Assembly (NCBI GenBank): GCA_964451705.1
Contig: CAYVIV010000001.1
Location: 62,001 to 126,000, forward strand
From: CAYYFV01 sp964451705
GTDB lineage: Bacteria > Patescibacteriota > Gracilibacteria > UBA1369 > GCA-2718715
DNA: 64,000 nt
Direction: 5' to 3'
The notes under the pieces are model-generated. The model did not search any database, had not been told where the DNA came from, and was given only the letters and a program-made list of their open reading frames with translations. Shown here piece after piece: positions 24,970 through 32,495 of the stretch (position 1 is its first letter; every line of letters starts with the position of its first letter). Both the position numbers and the translations under genes were made by a program.

Positions 24970-25016
24970 CAAGCCGTCAAATTTTGCACGTCTTTTTTTA
25001 TTTTTGTAAAGTTATC

Positions 25017-25032
25017 TGGCTTTAATAAGCCA
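25017..25032 (-). terminator. Weak hairpin after elp3
   Basis: TGGCTT and AAGCCA arms around TAAT form a 6-bp stem 37 nt after the elp3 stop. There is no strong T-run on the minus strand, so termination here is only possible. Confidence 0.3.
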
Positions 25033-25068
25033 ATTTGGGGTGCTAGATTACTTGTTTTGTTTTTTACT

Positions 25069-26715
25069 TTAGAGTTCTTTGAGCATGTAGCTACCGTCTA
25101 AATGATAGCCAAGTTTTTTATAGTATTCTCGAGTGCCAATAGCAGAAATCACAGCAATTTTTTTATATCCTTCCAGCTTAGCTTGTGCCTCTGCGGCTTG
25201 CATAAGTTTTGTGCCTAGGCCAAGGTGTTGGCTTTTGGAGTTGAGTTTGGTTTTGGATAAGCTTTCTTGCTTGCCATAGACATGTAGTTCTCGAACAATG
25301 GCAGCATCTTTGAGCTCTGGAATAAAAACATCAGAATTATTAAGGCAGCGCAGTCGTACTAAGCCAATTAATTTGTCTAATTGAGGCTCTACAACAGATA
25401 TAAAGTACTCTGTTGCCTGGTTACTTTGGTATTTGTAGCTTTGGATTTCAGTATTTTTTATATCAAATGCTTGGTCTTTAATTTCTCGACAGCGAATGCA
25501 TTTACATTCGACCTTTTTATCTTTAAGTAGTTGTCGCATGTTTAGGGTTTTGGAACCCTTTAAAACTAGGTCCGATGGGAAATCACGTAATATACGGATG
25601 ATCCTGCAATATTCTGGGACAATTTTCTTTGTAGCAGCTAGGAGTTCAAATAATTCTGGGTCTGTATATGCTTTGTAGATGCTCGGGTCTGCCTCTACCA
25701 TTTTAGCCAGCTTGGTATATGGCACTACCATACATGGATAGATTTTAATGTAGTCTGGATTGAGAATATCTTTTTCAAAACAGTCGTGAATAGTTTGCAG
25801 GTCTGATTCTAGAGTGGATTTAGGTAGGTTTGGCATTATATGATGGCAAATTTTCAGGCCAGCATCGCGGCAGAGCTTGGTGGCAGCCACCGATGTTTTG
25901 AGGTCGTGGCCTCTTTCGCTAAATTCATTTACTTTGTCATCTGTGGTTTGGATGCCAAGTTCTATACCGGTCACACCATAGTCTCGCAGACGCAGAATTT
26001 CTTCTTTGGTCACCCAGTCTGGCCGGGTTTCGACCCAAAGGCCAACACAGCGAGAGTTTGCTGTTTGATTCTCATGAATTAAGTCCTCTAGTTTAGCCTG
26101 GCTTATGTTTTGGTTGGCAACTGCTAGTTCTTCAATGTCCCCTGGCCCTTGGTTGAGGGCGTAGTAGATTGATTTTATAAAATGTAGCTGATAATCATGC
26201 AGATAGGATGACCAAGTCCCCCCTGCCGTGCGAATGTCAATTTTGCTGGTGTCATGCCCTTGTGTTTTTAATCCATTCAAACGAGCTTTGACTTGAGTAT
26301 ATGCATCGAAATCATTACGGACAGCTCTAAGCATAGCTGGTTGGTTGGAGAAATAACTTTTAGGCATGCCTGGTTGTGTTGGACAGTAAATGCATTTGCC
26401 CGGACAGCCAAATTCCTTGAGCATAACAGTAATATTGGCTATTCCAGAAAGAGTACGTACTCTACGCTTGGTAATAAAATTGAGTACCTGCTGGTTGGCT
26501 GCTAAAGCTCCACTGTCTACCAGTTTGTTATAAGCGGCTACTAGCTCAATATTGCGAGGTGGGGTTAGCTTATGTTTTTTTGTGAGTTTGTTGCGTAGTT
26601 TTTCGAGCGTGCGTTTATCTAGCATTTCGGCCCCTGCCATCTCTATGAATTCATAGATTGCTATAATCACCTCTTTGGCGAGTTGTTCGTAGTTTTTACG
26701 TAATTCGTAGTTCAT
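25069..26715 (-). CDS. elp3: Elp3-family radical SAM/acetyltransferase, tRNA wobble uridine modification
   Basis: Elp3 attaches a carboxymethyl group to C5 of wobble uridine (cm5U34) from acetyl-CoA using radical SAM chemistry. Residues about 75-370 form the radical SAM part, with the cluster motif CPGKCIYCPTQPGMPKSYF (three Cys), RTAGGTWSSY and GVTGIELGIQTTDD. The C-terminal GNAT domain (about 440-548) has the acetyl-CoA loop QHLGLGTKLM and the typical end VISAIGTREYYKKLGYH. A Cys group (CKCIRCREI) near residue 400 matches the zinc site. At 548 aa it is a full-length stand-alone form without other Elongator subunits, as known in archaea and some bacteria. It is divergent from the Trm9-like gene and shares an overlapping -35 region with it. 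Confidence 0.95.
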   Translation of the reverse strand: MNYELRKNYEQLAKEVIIAIYEFIEMAGAEMLDKRTLEKLRNKLTKKHKLTPPRNIELVAAYNKLVDSGALAANQQVLNFITKRRVRTLSGIANITVMLKEFGCPGKCIYCPTQPGMPKSYFSNQPAMLRAVRNDFDAYTQVKARLNGLKTQGHDTSKIDIRTAGGTWSSYLHDYQLHFIKSIYYALNQGPGDIEELAVANQNISQAKLEDLIHENQTANSRCVGLWVETRPDWVTKEEILRLRDYGVTGIELGIQTTDDKVNEFSERGHDLKTSVAATKLCRDAGLKICHHIMPNLPKSTLESDLQTIHDCFEKDILNPDYIKIYPCMVVPYTKLAKMVEADPSIYKAYTDPELFELLAATKKIVPEYCRIIRILRDFPSDLVLKGSKTLNMRQLLKDKKVECKCIRCREIKDQAFDIKNTEIQSYKYQSNQATEYFISVVEPQLDKLIGLVRLRCLNNSDVFIPELKDAAIVRELHVYGKQESLSKTKLNSKSQHLGLGTKLMQAAEAQAKLEGYKKIAVISAIGTREYYKKLGYHLDGSYMLKEL

Positions 26716-26732
26716 AGTTTCTTTTTGCAGTT

Positions 26733-26762
26733 ATTTTATGTTTTTAGCTTTGTATTTGTCAA
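26733..26762 (-). promoter_or_regulatory. elp3 promoter
   Basis: Minus strand TTGACA (26757-26762), an 18-nt spacer and TAAAAT (26733-26738), leading to the ATG at 26715 with a leader of about 11 nt. Its -35 overlaps that of the divergent promoter. Confidence 0.7.
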
Positions 26763-26784
26763 ATTGGCTTTTTAATTTTATAAT
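26756..26784 (+). promoter_or_regulatory. Promoter of the Trm9-like methyltransferase gene
   Basis: TTGTCA (26756-26761), a 17-nt spacer and TATAAT (26779-26784). Transcription would begin near 26791, about 16 nt before the ATG at 26807. The upstream in-frame ATG at 26738 lies before this promoter and is therefore unlikely to be used. Confidence 0.7.
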
Positions 26785-26806
26785 TAATGCACTTAGTTTT
26801 ACAAAC

Positions 26807-27487
26807 ATGGTTTTACACAAAGTTGTTAACGAAAGTTATAATCAGATCGCTAGTAAATTTTCTAAATCCAGAAATAAGCCTTGGTTAGAGTTTGATTTAT
26901 ATAACAAAATTGCAGCGCCAAATTCAAATATACTCGATATAGGTTGTGGTAATGGTCGGTTGCTTTTATCTTTAAACAAGCCAGGTATCGCCTATACAGC
27001 TTTGGATATATCTTCGGAAATGTTAGTCCAAGCCAAGCAAAACTTAGCCTCGGTAAACTGTCAGAAAACTTTTGTTTGTAGTAACTTTTTAGATGCTAAT
27101 TTAGGAGCTAATTCATTTGATAGTATTTTTTCTGTGGCCTGTTTACATCATATACATGGATTTTGGAATAGATTAGCTTTTTTGAATGCTATTTATGACT
27201 GTCTTAAGCCAAATGCGACTGCTTGTGTCTCTGTATGGAATTTGTGGCAGCCACGCTATGCTAAGAATTTCAAACAAGCTGCTAAAAAGAGTTTGTTTGC
27301 AAGAAGGGACTTAAATATCAAATTTGGCCAAACAGCTAGGTATTACCATGCTTTTGGCTTTTGGGAGTTGAAGTTTTTGGTTTTTTGTAGTAAGTTTAGA
27401 GCTTGTGATATACTATTTGTAGACAAACAGCAGTATTTACCATCACAAAAAAACTCTCATAATATGATTTTAATTTTGAATAAATAA
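26807..27487 (+). CDS. Trm9/ALKBH8-like tRNA carboxymethyluridine methyltransferase
   Basis: A 226-aa class I SAM methyltransferase. The N-terminal YNQIASKFSKSRNKPW (residues about 10-25) closely matches the Trm9/ALKBH8 signature 'YxxIAxxFSxTRxxPW'. Motif I is ILDIGCGNGRLL. It is followed by SVACLHHI, a VSVWN segment like the family's 'YVWAMEQ', and ARYYHAF like 'RYYHVF'. In eukaryotes Trm9 methylates cm5U34 to mcm5U34, directly after Elongator. Here the gene faces elp3 across a shared promoter region, so the products probably act in sequence on tRNA. The start at 26807 is chosen because a full promoter lies inside the longer reading frame. A WecG/TagA gene follows with no gap. Confidence 0.8.
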   Translation: MVLHKVVNESYNQIASKFSKSRNKPWLEFDLYNKIAAPNSNILDIGCGNGRLLLSLNKPGIAYTALDISSEMLVQAKQNLASVNCQKTFVCSNFLDANLGANSFDSIFSVACLHHIHGFWNRLAFLNAIYDCLKPNATACVSVWNLWQPRYAKNFKQAAKKSLFARRDLNIKFGQTARYYHAFGFWELKFLVFCSKFRACDILFVDKQQYLPSQKNSHNMILILNK

Positions 27488-28237
27488 ATGTTGTATTTCC
27501 ACAAAGCGCCAATTTTTAATAAATCGGCAGACGACTTATTGCAGCTATGTTTGGAGAGAATTAAAGAGGCAAAATATACTAGTTTTATAGCGACACCAAA
27601 TCCAGAAATGTATGTTGAGGCTGTCCACAATAAGGCTTTTAGATCTGTTTTGCAAAACACCAGTTTTAACATTATAGATGGTTTTGGTTTATACCTAGGT
27701 TTGAGATTGTTTGGCTTTAAAGTTCAGCGTTTAACTGGAACAGACTTGGTGGAGTCTTTACTCACTAACTCTAGGGCAAGTTTTTACTTGCTCGGTGGTG
27801 CCAAAGGCAACGCCAAGCTTATACAGCAAAAGTTTCCTAAGGCTCGGATAGTTGGACACTTCGATGGAGCTGTGAATGCAAAGTCGACCCAAAAAATCTT
27901 GAGTCAAATTAATGAGCTTAAACCTCAGGTGGTTTTAGTGGCTTTGGGAGCTGTAAAGCAAGAAAAATGGATTCTGGATAACTTGACTGATTTGCAAGCT
28001 TCCAAGCTCTTAATTGCTTGTGGTGGGGCCTTAGATTATTTATCTAATAAAGTTACAAGAGCACCGAGATTTTTGCGAAATCTAGGCTTAGAGTGGTTAT
28101 ATAGACTCTTAAGACAACCAAAACGTATTTTTAGGATTTTCAAGGCAGTTGTTGTGTTCCCTATTGTGTTTTTTCTGGTAGAACTAGTTTGTTTCTTGTA
28201 TAGGATTGTTCAGGCTGCTTATACCAAGTGCAAGTAG
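27488..28237 (+). CDS. WecG/TagA/CpsF-family glycosyltransferase (GT26)
   Basis: Members transfer N-acetylmannosamine or a related sugar onto undecaprenyl-PP-GlcNAc in teichoic acid, enterobacterial common antigen or secondary wall polymer assembly. Marks: FIATPNPEMYVEA, NIIDGFGLYLGLRLFG, RLTGTDLVESLL, FYLLGGAKGNAKLI, ALGAVKQEKWI, CGGALDYLSNKVTRAP and the terminal GLEWLYRLLRQPKRIFR. At 249 aa it is normal length. The C-terminal hydrophobic segment (about 215-240) probably sits on the membrane. It starts directly after the methyltransferase stop and overlaps the convergent rsmE by 54 nt. It fits the cell-wall polymer theme expected for SLH anchoring. Confidence 0.93.
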   Translation: MLYFHKAPIFNKSADDLLQLCLERIKEAKYTSFIATPNPEMYVEAVHNKAFRSVLQNTSFNIIDGFGLYLGLRLFGFKVQRLTGTDLVESLLTNSRASFYLLGGAKGNAKLIQQKFPKARIVGHFDGAVNAKSTQKILSQINELKPQVVLVALGAVKQEKWILDNLTDLQASKLLIACGGALDYLSNKVTRAPRFLRNLGLEWLYRLLRQPKRIFRIFKAVVVFPIVFFLVELVCFLYRIVQAAYTKCK

Positions 28238-28894
28238 ACATGCTGTTTCTAATCTGAGTATTTTTTTACCTAGGCTGACTTTTGTATGTTTGAGAGTTTG
28301 CATAAACTCGAGATCTTGTTGGCTAAAGCCACCTTCTGGTCCTATTAAAATGTTAATTTCTTCTAAACTATCTATTTGCGTGATTAACTTTTGATTATTG
28401 CCTACAACGCAGGCTAAATAATGCTTTTTGGGATCGATTTGCTTGAGGGTGCTTGTAGTGTGGAGAATAGGTAGAAATCTGCTTTCGGATTGGCTAGCAG
28501 CGGATTTTATAATCTGATTAAGCCTCTCTAGCTTGCCAAGACTGTGAACTTGAGTGTATTCGGTGATAATTGGGTAAAAATTGTTAACTCCAAGTTCGGT
28601 GCCCATTTTTAGTATAAGCTCTAGCTTTGGTAATTTATTGGGAATCGCAAAGTAGAGGTTTAAGCGCTTAGGATTGTAGCTGGATTCTTGAATGGTTTCT
28701 AGTTGGAGTGCGACCTCTTTTTTGTGAGCCATAGTAATAGTGGCCTGGCAATATTTACCAAAGCCATCGAGGACTACTACTTGTTGGTTTTTTTGAAAAC
28801 GCAGTACATTTATAATGTAATTGATTTGTGCTTTATCGGTGATTTTTAGCAGAGAGTTGCTTTTGAGAGTAGTATCTAGAAATAGATATTTCAT
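28184..28894 (-). CDS. rsmE: 16S rRNA (uracil1498-N3)-methyltransferase RsmE
   Basis: Methylates U1498 of 16S rRNA; SPOUT superfamily with a C-terminal trefoil knot. The signature INILIGPEGGFSQQDLEFM followed by VSLGKKILRLETACLLAL is diagnostic. The N-terminal PUA-like part begins MKYLFLDTT and includes HVLRF-like INVLRFQKNQQVVVLDG. A longer frame reaches 28999 but overlaps the upstream gene by about 100 nt and lacks homology, so the ATG at 28894 (236 aa) is taken. It starts 7 nt after the small membrane protein gene. Confidence 0.95.
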   Translation of the reverse strand: MKYLFLDTTLKSNSLLKITDKAQINYIINVLRFQKNQQVVVLDGFGKYCQATITMAHKKEVALQLETIQESSYNPKRLNLYFAIPNKLPKLELILKMGTELGVNNFYPIITEYTQVHSLGKLERLNQIIKSAASQSESRFLPILHTTSTLKQIDPKKHYLACVVGNNQKLITQIDSLEEINILIGPEGGFSQQDLEFMQTLKHTKVSLGKKILRLETACLLALGISSLNNPIQETN

Positions 28895-28901
28895 GCTGTA
28901 A

Positions 28902-29243
28902 TTAATTCTTGAGTTTTTTCTTGCTAGACTTCGAAGCAGATTTAGAACCTGTGTCAGAGTCTGAACTAGATTTGCTTCTGGCCTTGTGTATATAATCACG
29001 AATAGACTTTTCTATAATTGGCGTAAGCTTGCCTACTATAGATAAAAGCATATCAATTGGTCCGGTAACAATACTATGCACTCTAGATGTTATATCCCCT
29101 GTCGAATGGCTAATTTTTCTAATATCTTTTAGAATCTGGTAAACTTTAAAAAGAACTAAACTTAAGAAGAATAAACTTAAAACCCCACCAAGGTATAATA
29201 ATGCTTGAAAAATTTGTTCTAAGGTATATACGTTTGTAAGCAT
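28902..29243 (-). CDS. Small membrane protein with charged Ser/Lys tail
   Basis: A 113-aa protein, not recognised by name. One strong membrane helix (residues about 12-35), an amphipathic region and a Ser/Lys/Asp-rich low-complexity tail (about 89-113). The layout resembles small DUF948-like bacterial membrane proteins, without enough sequence support to assign it. It has its own extended -10 promoter and is followed by rsmE after 7 nt. Confidence 0.7.
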   Translation of the reverse strand: MLTNVYTLEQIFQALLYLGGVLSLFFLSLVLFKVYQILKDIRKISHSTGDITSRVHSIVTGPIDMLLSIVGKLTPIIEKSIRDYIHKARSKSSSDSDTGSKSASKSSKKKLKN

Positions 29244-29267
29244 AATAAGTTTTTAATTCTTTTGTTA

Positions 29268-29276
29268 ATTATAGCA
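29268..29276 (-). promoter_or_regulatory. Extended -10 promoter (TGCTATAAT)
   Basis: TGCTATAAT on the minus strand (TATAAT 29268-29273). The predicted start is about 18 nt before the ATG at 29243. The same TGCTATAAT word occurs at 45790-45798 and 62822-62830. Confidence 0.6.
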
Positions 29277-29293
29277 TTATTTTGGACGAAAGT

Positions 29294-30730
29294 CTATTTT
29301 TCTGCAAGCATTTGCATTAGTTTTTTAGAAATATGTGCAGGATTTAGCTGACCTTTGGACTCCTTCATGCAAAAACCAACTAAAGCACCTATAGCTTTGT
29401 GGTTGCCTTGGCGCACATCGTCTGCAGCTTTTTGGTTGCTGTCTATAGCTTTTTGGCAGACGCTCTCGAGCAGGCCTTCGTCTATAACTTGTTTTAGATT
29501 GTGTTTTTCAATAAGCGTTTCGACATTCTCACCTGTCTCCAAGGCTAGTTGCATAAGTTTACCCTTGGCAATATTAAAGGAAATAACCTCTTCATTAATG
29601 AGTTTGACTATAGTACCGAGATTTTTGGCTGAGACCGGAGACTCACTAATGTCTAGGTTTTGGTCTGCGAGTTTTTTTAGTAAGACTGTAGTTAAAAGCG
29701 AACAGGTTTTTTTTGGGTCATCAGAAATCTCGAGAGCCTCTTCAAAATACTCTGCCATTTCGAGTGTGTTGGAAAGTGTAAAGACTTCATCTGCGCTAAT
29801 CCCATATTCTCTGTACTTTTGCCTTTTTTGCATTGGCAGTTCCCCTAACTCTTGCCTAATTTCTTCGACTAGCTCTTTGCTGTGTGTAAGTGGTGGAATA
29901 TCTGGCTCAGGAAAATATCTGTAGTCCTGTGCGGACTCTTTGGATCTTTGGCCGACTGTGATTTGTTTAGCATCGTCGTAGCCTCTGGTTTCTTGATAAA
30001 TTTCGTTACCGGCATCTAATTCCTTGGCTTGGCGTTTGATTTCGTAGGCGAGGGCTTTTTCTAAAGAAGAGAAGGAGTTCAAGTTTTTAACTTCGACCTT
30101 GGTACCTAGTTCTGCCTGGCCCTTGGGTTTGAGGGATACATTGATATCAAAACGCATCATGCCTTTTTCCATATCTGCATCGGAAGCTTTTGTGTATCGT
30201 ATTATTCTTTGGACTTCCCTGGCATATGCCGAGGCTTCGCTGACACTATTCATGTCTGGATCGGAGACAATTTCCATAAGTGGAGTGTCACAGCGATTAA
30301 AATCGACTAATGAGCCAGTTGACTCGTGAGTGAGTTTACCGGCATCACCTTCTAAATGCATATGGTGAATGCCCACATCTTTAGCTCCGTTTTCTGTTTC
30401 TATGCTAACATTGCCTTTCTTTGTAATGGGACGAAATTGCTGTGTGATTTGGTAGCCCTTAGGACTATCAGGGTAGAAATAACTTTTTCTATCGAAAACT
30501 GAGACCTCAGAAATTTCACAGCCCAAAGCTAGTCCTGCTTTAATACCTTTAGTTATAGCTGCTTTATTAACTACTGGTAGCTGCCCAGGAAAGCCCATGC
30601 AAACAGGGCAGGTGTTGGTGTTTGGCTTAGCTGACTGAGAATCATTGCTGCAACCACAAAATAACTTGGTTTTTGTATTCATTTGGCAGTGGATTTCCAG
30701 ACCCACCACGACATCGTATTTATCTTGCAT
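29294..30730 (-). CDS. gatB: Aspartyl/glutamyl-tRNA(Asn/Gln) amidotransferase subunit B
   Basis: Part of GatCAB, which converts Glu-tRNA(Gln) or Asp-tRNA(Asn) to the amide form; GatB binds the tRNA and carries the kinase-like site. The N-terminal VVGLEIHCQMNTKTKLFCGC is typical, and its Cys residues with CPVCMGFPGQLP form the zinc site. DFNRCDTPLMEIVSDPD and the C-terminal YqeY-like helical domain (from about residue 330) follow. Full length at 478 aa. gatA and gatC are not in the window. Confidence 0.97.
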   Translation of the reverse strand: MQDKYDVVVGLEIHCQMNTKTKLFCGCSNDSQSAKPNTNTCPVCMGFPGQLPVVNKAAITKGIKAGLALGCEISEVSVFDRKSYFYPDSPKGYQITQQFRPITKKGNVSIETENGAKDVGIHHMHLEGDAGKLTHESTGSLVDFNRCDTPLMEIVSDPDMNSVSEASAYAREVQRIIRYTKASDADMEKGMMRFDINVSLKPKGQAELGTKVEVKNLNSFSSLEKALAYEIKRQAKELDAGNEIYQETRGYDDAKQITVGQRSKESAQDYRYFPEPDIPPLTHSKELVEEIRQELGELPMQKRQKYREYGISADEVFTLSNTLEMAEYFEEALEISDDPKKTCSLLTTVLLKKLADQNLDISESPVSAKNLGTIVKLINEEVISFNIAKGKLMQLALETGENVETLIEKHNLKQVIDEGLLESVCQKAIDSNQKAADDVRQGNHKAIGALVGFCMKESKGQLNPAHISKKLMQMLAEK

Positions 30731-30781
30731 GCTTTTTATTTATTGGTATTTAATTTATTTAAGTGTAATTCCTGGGAAATT

Positions 30782-31375
30782 TCAATCTAAATCGTCAATT
30801 AAGGAGACACCATTTTCATTAATATGCCTTTGTAGCATGTTTGTAATCATACCTTTTAGGTTTTCATGTTCTTTATGAACATTAGATACAGAATGTTTAC
30901 TTTGGAATTCCATGAGAATATGGCAGGCTCTTTTAGGATTATAAATACCATTAATTTCCTTAGCATTTCCAGAAAGTTTAATGATTGTGATTGTACCAAT
31001 ATTATTGAGGGTATGAAAAACTCCTGCTATTTCGTAGGAAAAACTTTCTATCTGATTATAATCAATTCTTTCGGAAAGCATTCTAAACAAACCATTCCAC
31101 TCAATATTGATTAAGTTTAGGTTGGTTACAAGTAGTGCATTGTAGTGCCAGGTGTATAATTTGGCAATAATTCTAAAAGTTCCTATTGCCATCAATCCTA
31201 GCCATAAAAATGATAGATTAGCAAAATACCAAAAACCAATACTAGGTATAACTATTAATATTATAAAGTTTATGGCAAATGGTTTTAAAAGACTGTCTAA
31301 ATGGTGATGTATCACATTGACTATCTGTTCGTCTTCTTCTAGGTATTTGCGAAATAAAAAGTTATTTAGTTTCAT
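30782..31375 (-). CDS. Membrane protein with bacterial PH domain
   Basis: About 197 aa. A soluble N-terminus (KYLEEDEQIVNVIHHH) leads to two membrane helices (about residues 32-75), then a PH-like domain resembling YdbS/YdbT-type proteins: WHYNALLVTNLNLINIEW, SERIDYNQIESFSYEIAG and TITIIKLSG. Function of the family is poorly defined; it is often envelope-linked. A TTG start at 31399 is possible, but the ATG at 31375 is preferred as the first ATG. Confidence 0.75.
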   Translation of the reverse strand: MKLNNFLFRKYLEEDEQIVNVIHHHLDSLLKPFAINFIILIVIPSIGFWYFANLSFLWLGLMAIGTFRIIAKLYTWHYNALLVTNLNLINIEWNGLFRMLSERIDYNQIESFSYEIAGVFHTLNNIGTITIIKLSGNAKEINGIYNPKRACHILMEFQSKHSVSNVHKEHENLKGMITNMLQRHINENGVSLIDDLD

Positions 31376-31445
31376 AAAAAAGTTTGTGTTTTTAGTCAAT
31401 TACCCTTACATTTTATAGTGTTTTATATCAATTTAATATAGTTTT

Positions 31446-32072
31446 TTGAAAAGTTGGGTTGAATTTTTTTTAGATTTACTAATTGTAATGCTGGCAGCAT
31501 TGCTTATTCGAGCATATGTAGTGATTCCCTTTAAGGTATATGGACCTTCTATGTGTAACACATTAAACAGTCGTTCTGGTGAGTGTTTAATGGCATATGG
31601 AGATCGGATGGTTGTCAATATTTTTGGGTATTTGCGCGTAGGTGATTTTGAAATAGGTGCACCCAAAAGTGATGACATTATTATTTTCGCCCCATCTGCT
31701 GTAACGCAAAAGTTTTATGTTAAAAGAATTGTTGCTGTCCCAGGCGAGACTATTCGCATTAAGGATGGTTATGTTTATAAAAAACAAGATGGTGAGTTTG
31801 TAGAGTTAGAAGAACCTTATTTGTCTGAGAAAAATATAGGTAACACCTTACTGCCAAGTGGTCCCACAGATGCGATTTACACAGTGCCAGAGGATCACTA
31901 TTTTGTTATGGGTGATAACCGCTTACAAAGTACTGACTCGAGAAACTGCTTTCATAAATCAAGCATTCAGCCATGTTCAACTGAATCTTTAGCTGCCTTT
32001 GTGGCGCGAGATCAAATTAAAGGTAGGGCCTGGATAAGATTTTGGCCATTGAACAAAATTGAGCTTCTCTAG
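31446..32072 (+). CDS. lepB: Signal peptidase I
   Basis: Cleaves signal peptides of secreted proteins at the outer face of the membrane. One N-terminal helix (about residues 8-28), then VYGPSMCNTL with the catalytic Ser, FYVKRIVAVPGETI with the catalytic Lys, and the box VMGDNRLQSTDSR. A loop with two Cys (NCFHKSSIQPC) is an addition near the C-terminus. 208 aa. The start is TTG at 31446; no nearby ATG gives a complete membrane helix. It should serve the SLH and tyrosine-rich secreted proteins encoded here. The 3' end overlaps the convergent membrane-protein gene by 4 nt. Confidence 0.95.
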   Translation: MKSWVEFFLDLLIVMLAALLIRAYVVIPFKVYGPSMCNTLNSRSGECLMAYGDRMVVNIFGYLRVGDFEIGAPKSDDIIIFAPSAVTQKFYVKRIVAVPGETIRIKDGYVYKKQDGEFVELEEPYLSEKNIGNTLLPSGPTDAIYTVPEDHYFVMGDNRLQSTDSRNCFHKSSIQPCSTESLAAFVARDQIKGRAWIRFWPLNKIELL

Positions 32073-32470
32073 TTTTTTTCTTTAAAGATTAGTTCAACTG
32101 TCATTAGAATTAGCAGCATAAGACCAATGTTCCAATTCTCTATTATGCCAAGTATTTTGCTTGTTAGAATATATTGAATAAAAATTGCAATTAGTATCCC
32201 CTGCCTCAGGCTAGATCCCAGTGCAGAATAGTAATTTTTATATTTAAGTATTTTAAATAAATATATGAGTAGGCTTACAAGGCTAATACTGAAAATGAAC
32301 AAATTTACTTGAAAAATTGCAATAATTTGTGTGTTAAGGTTGGCACAAAAGTTTGCTGCAGAATACCCATCACAGGGTTCGAATTTATGAATCATTGTTA
32401 AAAGTCCGGCTAGACTAACTAGACTTATAGCTGATAAATAAGTGATTGGTTTTTTTAACATAGATAGCAT
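32069..32470 (-). CDS. Small polytopic membrane protein, unknown
   Basis: 133 aa with about four membrane helices (about 10-28, 48-72, 86-104, 112-128) and one short extracytoplasmic loop with two Cys (PCDGYSAANFCANL). Not recognised. It lies 25 nt after nrnA on the same strand and overlaps the lepB 3' end by 4 nt. The paired Cys suggest a disulfide in the loop. Confidence 0.65.
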   Translation of the reverse strand: MLSMLKKPITYLSAISLVSLAGLLTMIHKFEPCDGYSAANFCANLNTQIIAIFQVNLFIFSISLVSLLIYLFKILKYKNYYSALGSSLRQGILIAIFIQYILTSKILGIIENWNIGLMLLILMTVELIFKEKN

Positions 32471-32495
32471 TTATTTACTTAAATATATGCTAAGG

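Noticed and set aside
24931..24972. Longer N-terminus for the 564-aa protein
   Set aside because: The extended -10 element TGGTATAAT overlaps it.
26738..26806. Longer N-terminus for the Trm9-like protein
   Set aside because: A full promoter (TTGTCA, 17 nt, TATAAT) lies within it, and family similarity begins after the ATG at 26807.
28895..28999. Longer N-terminus for RsmE
   Set aside because: It overlaps the coding end of the small membrane protein and has no resemblance to RsmE.
32370..32385. T-loop-like GGGTTCGAAT suggesting a tRNA
   Set aside because: No acceptor or anticodon stem surrounds it; it lies within a membrane-protein gene.
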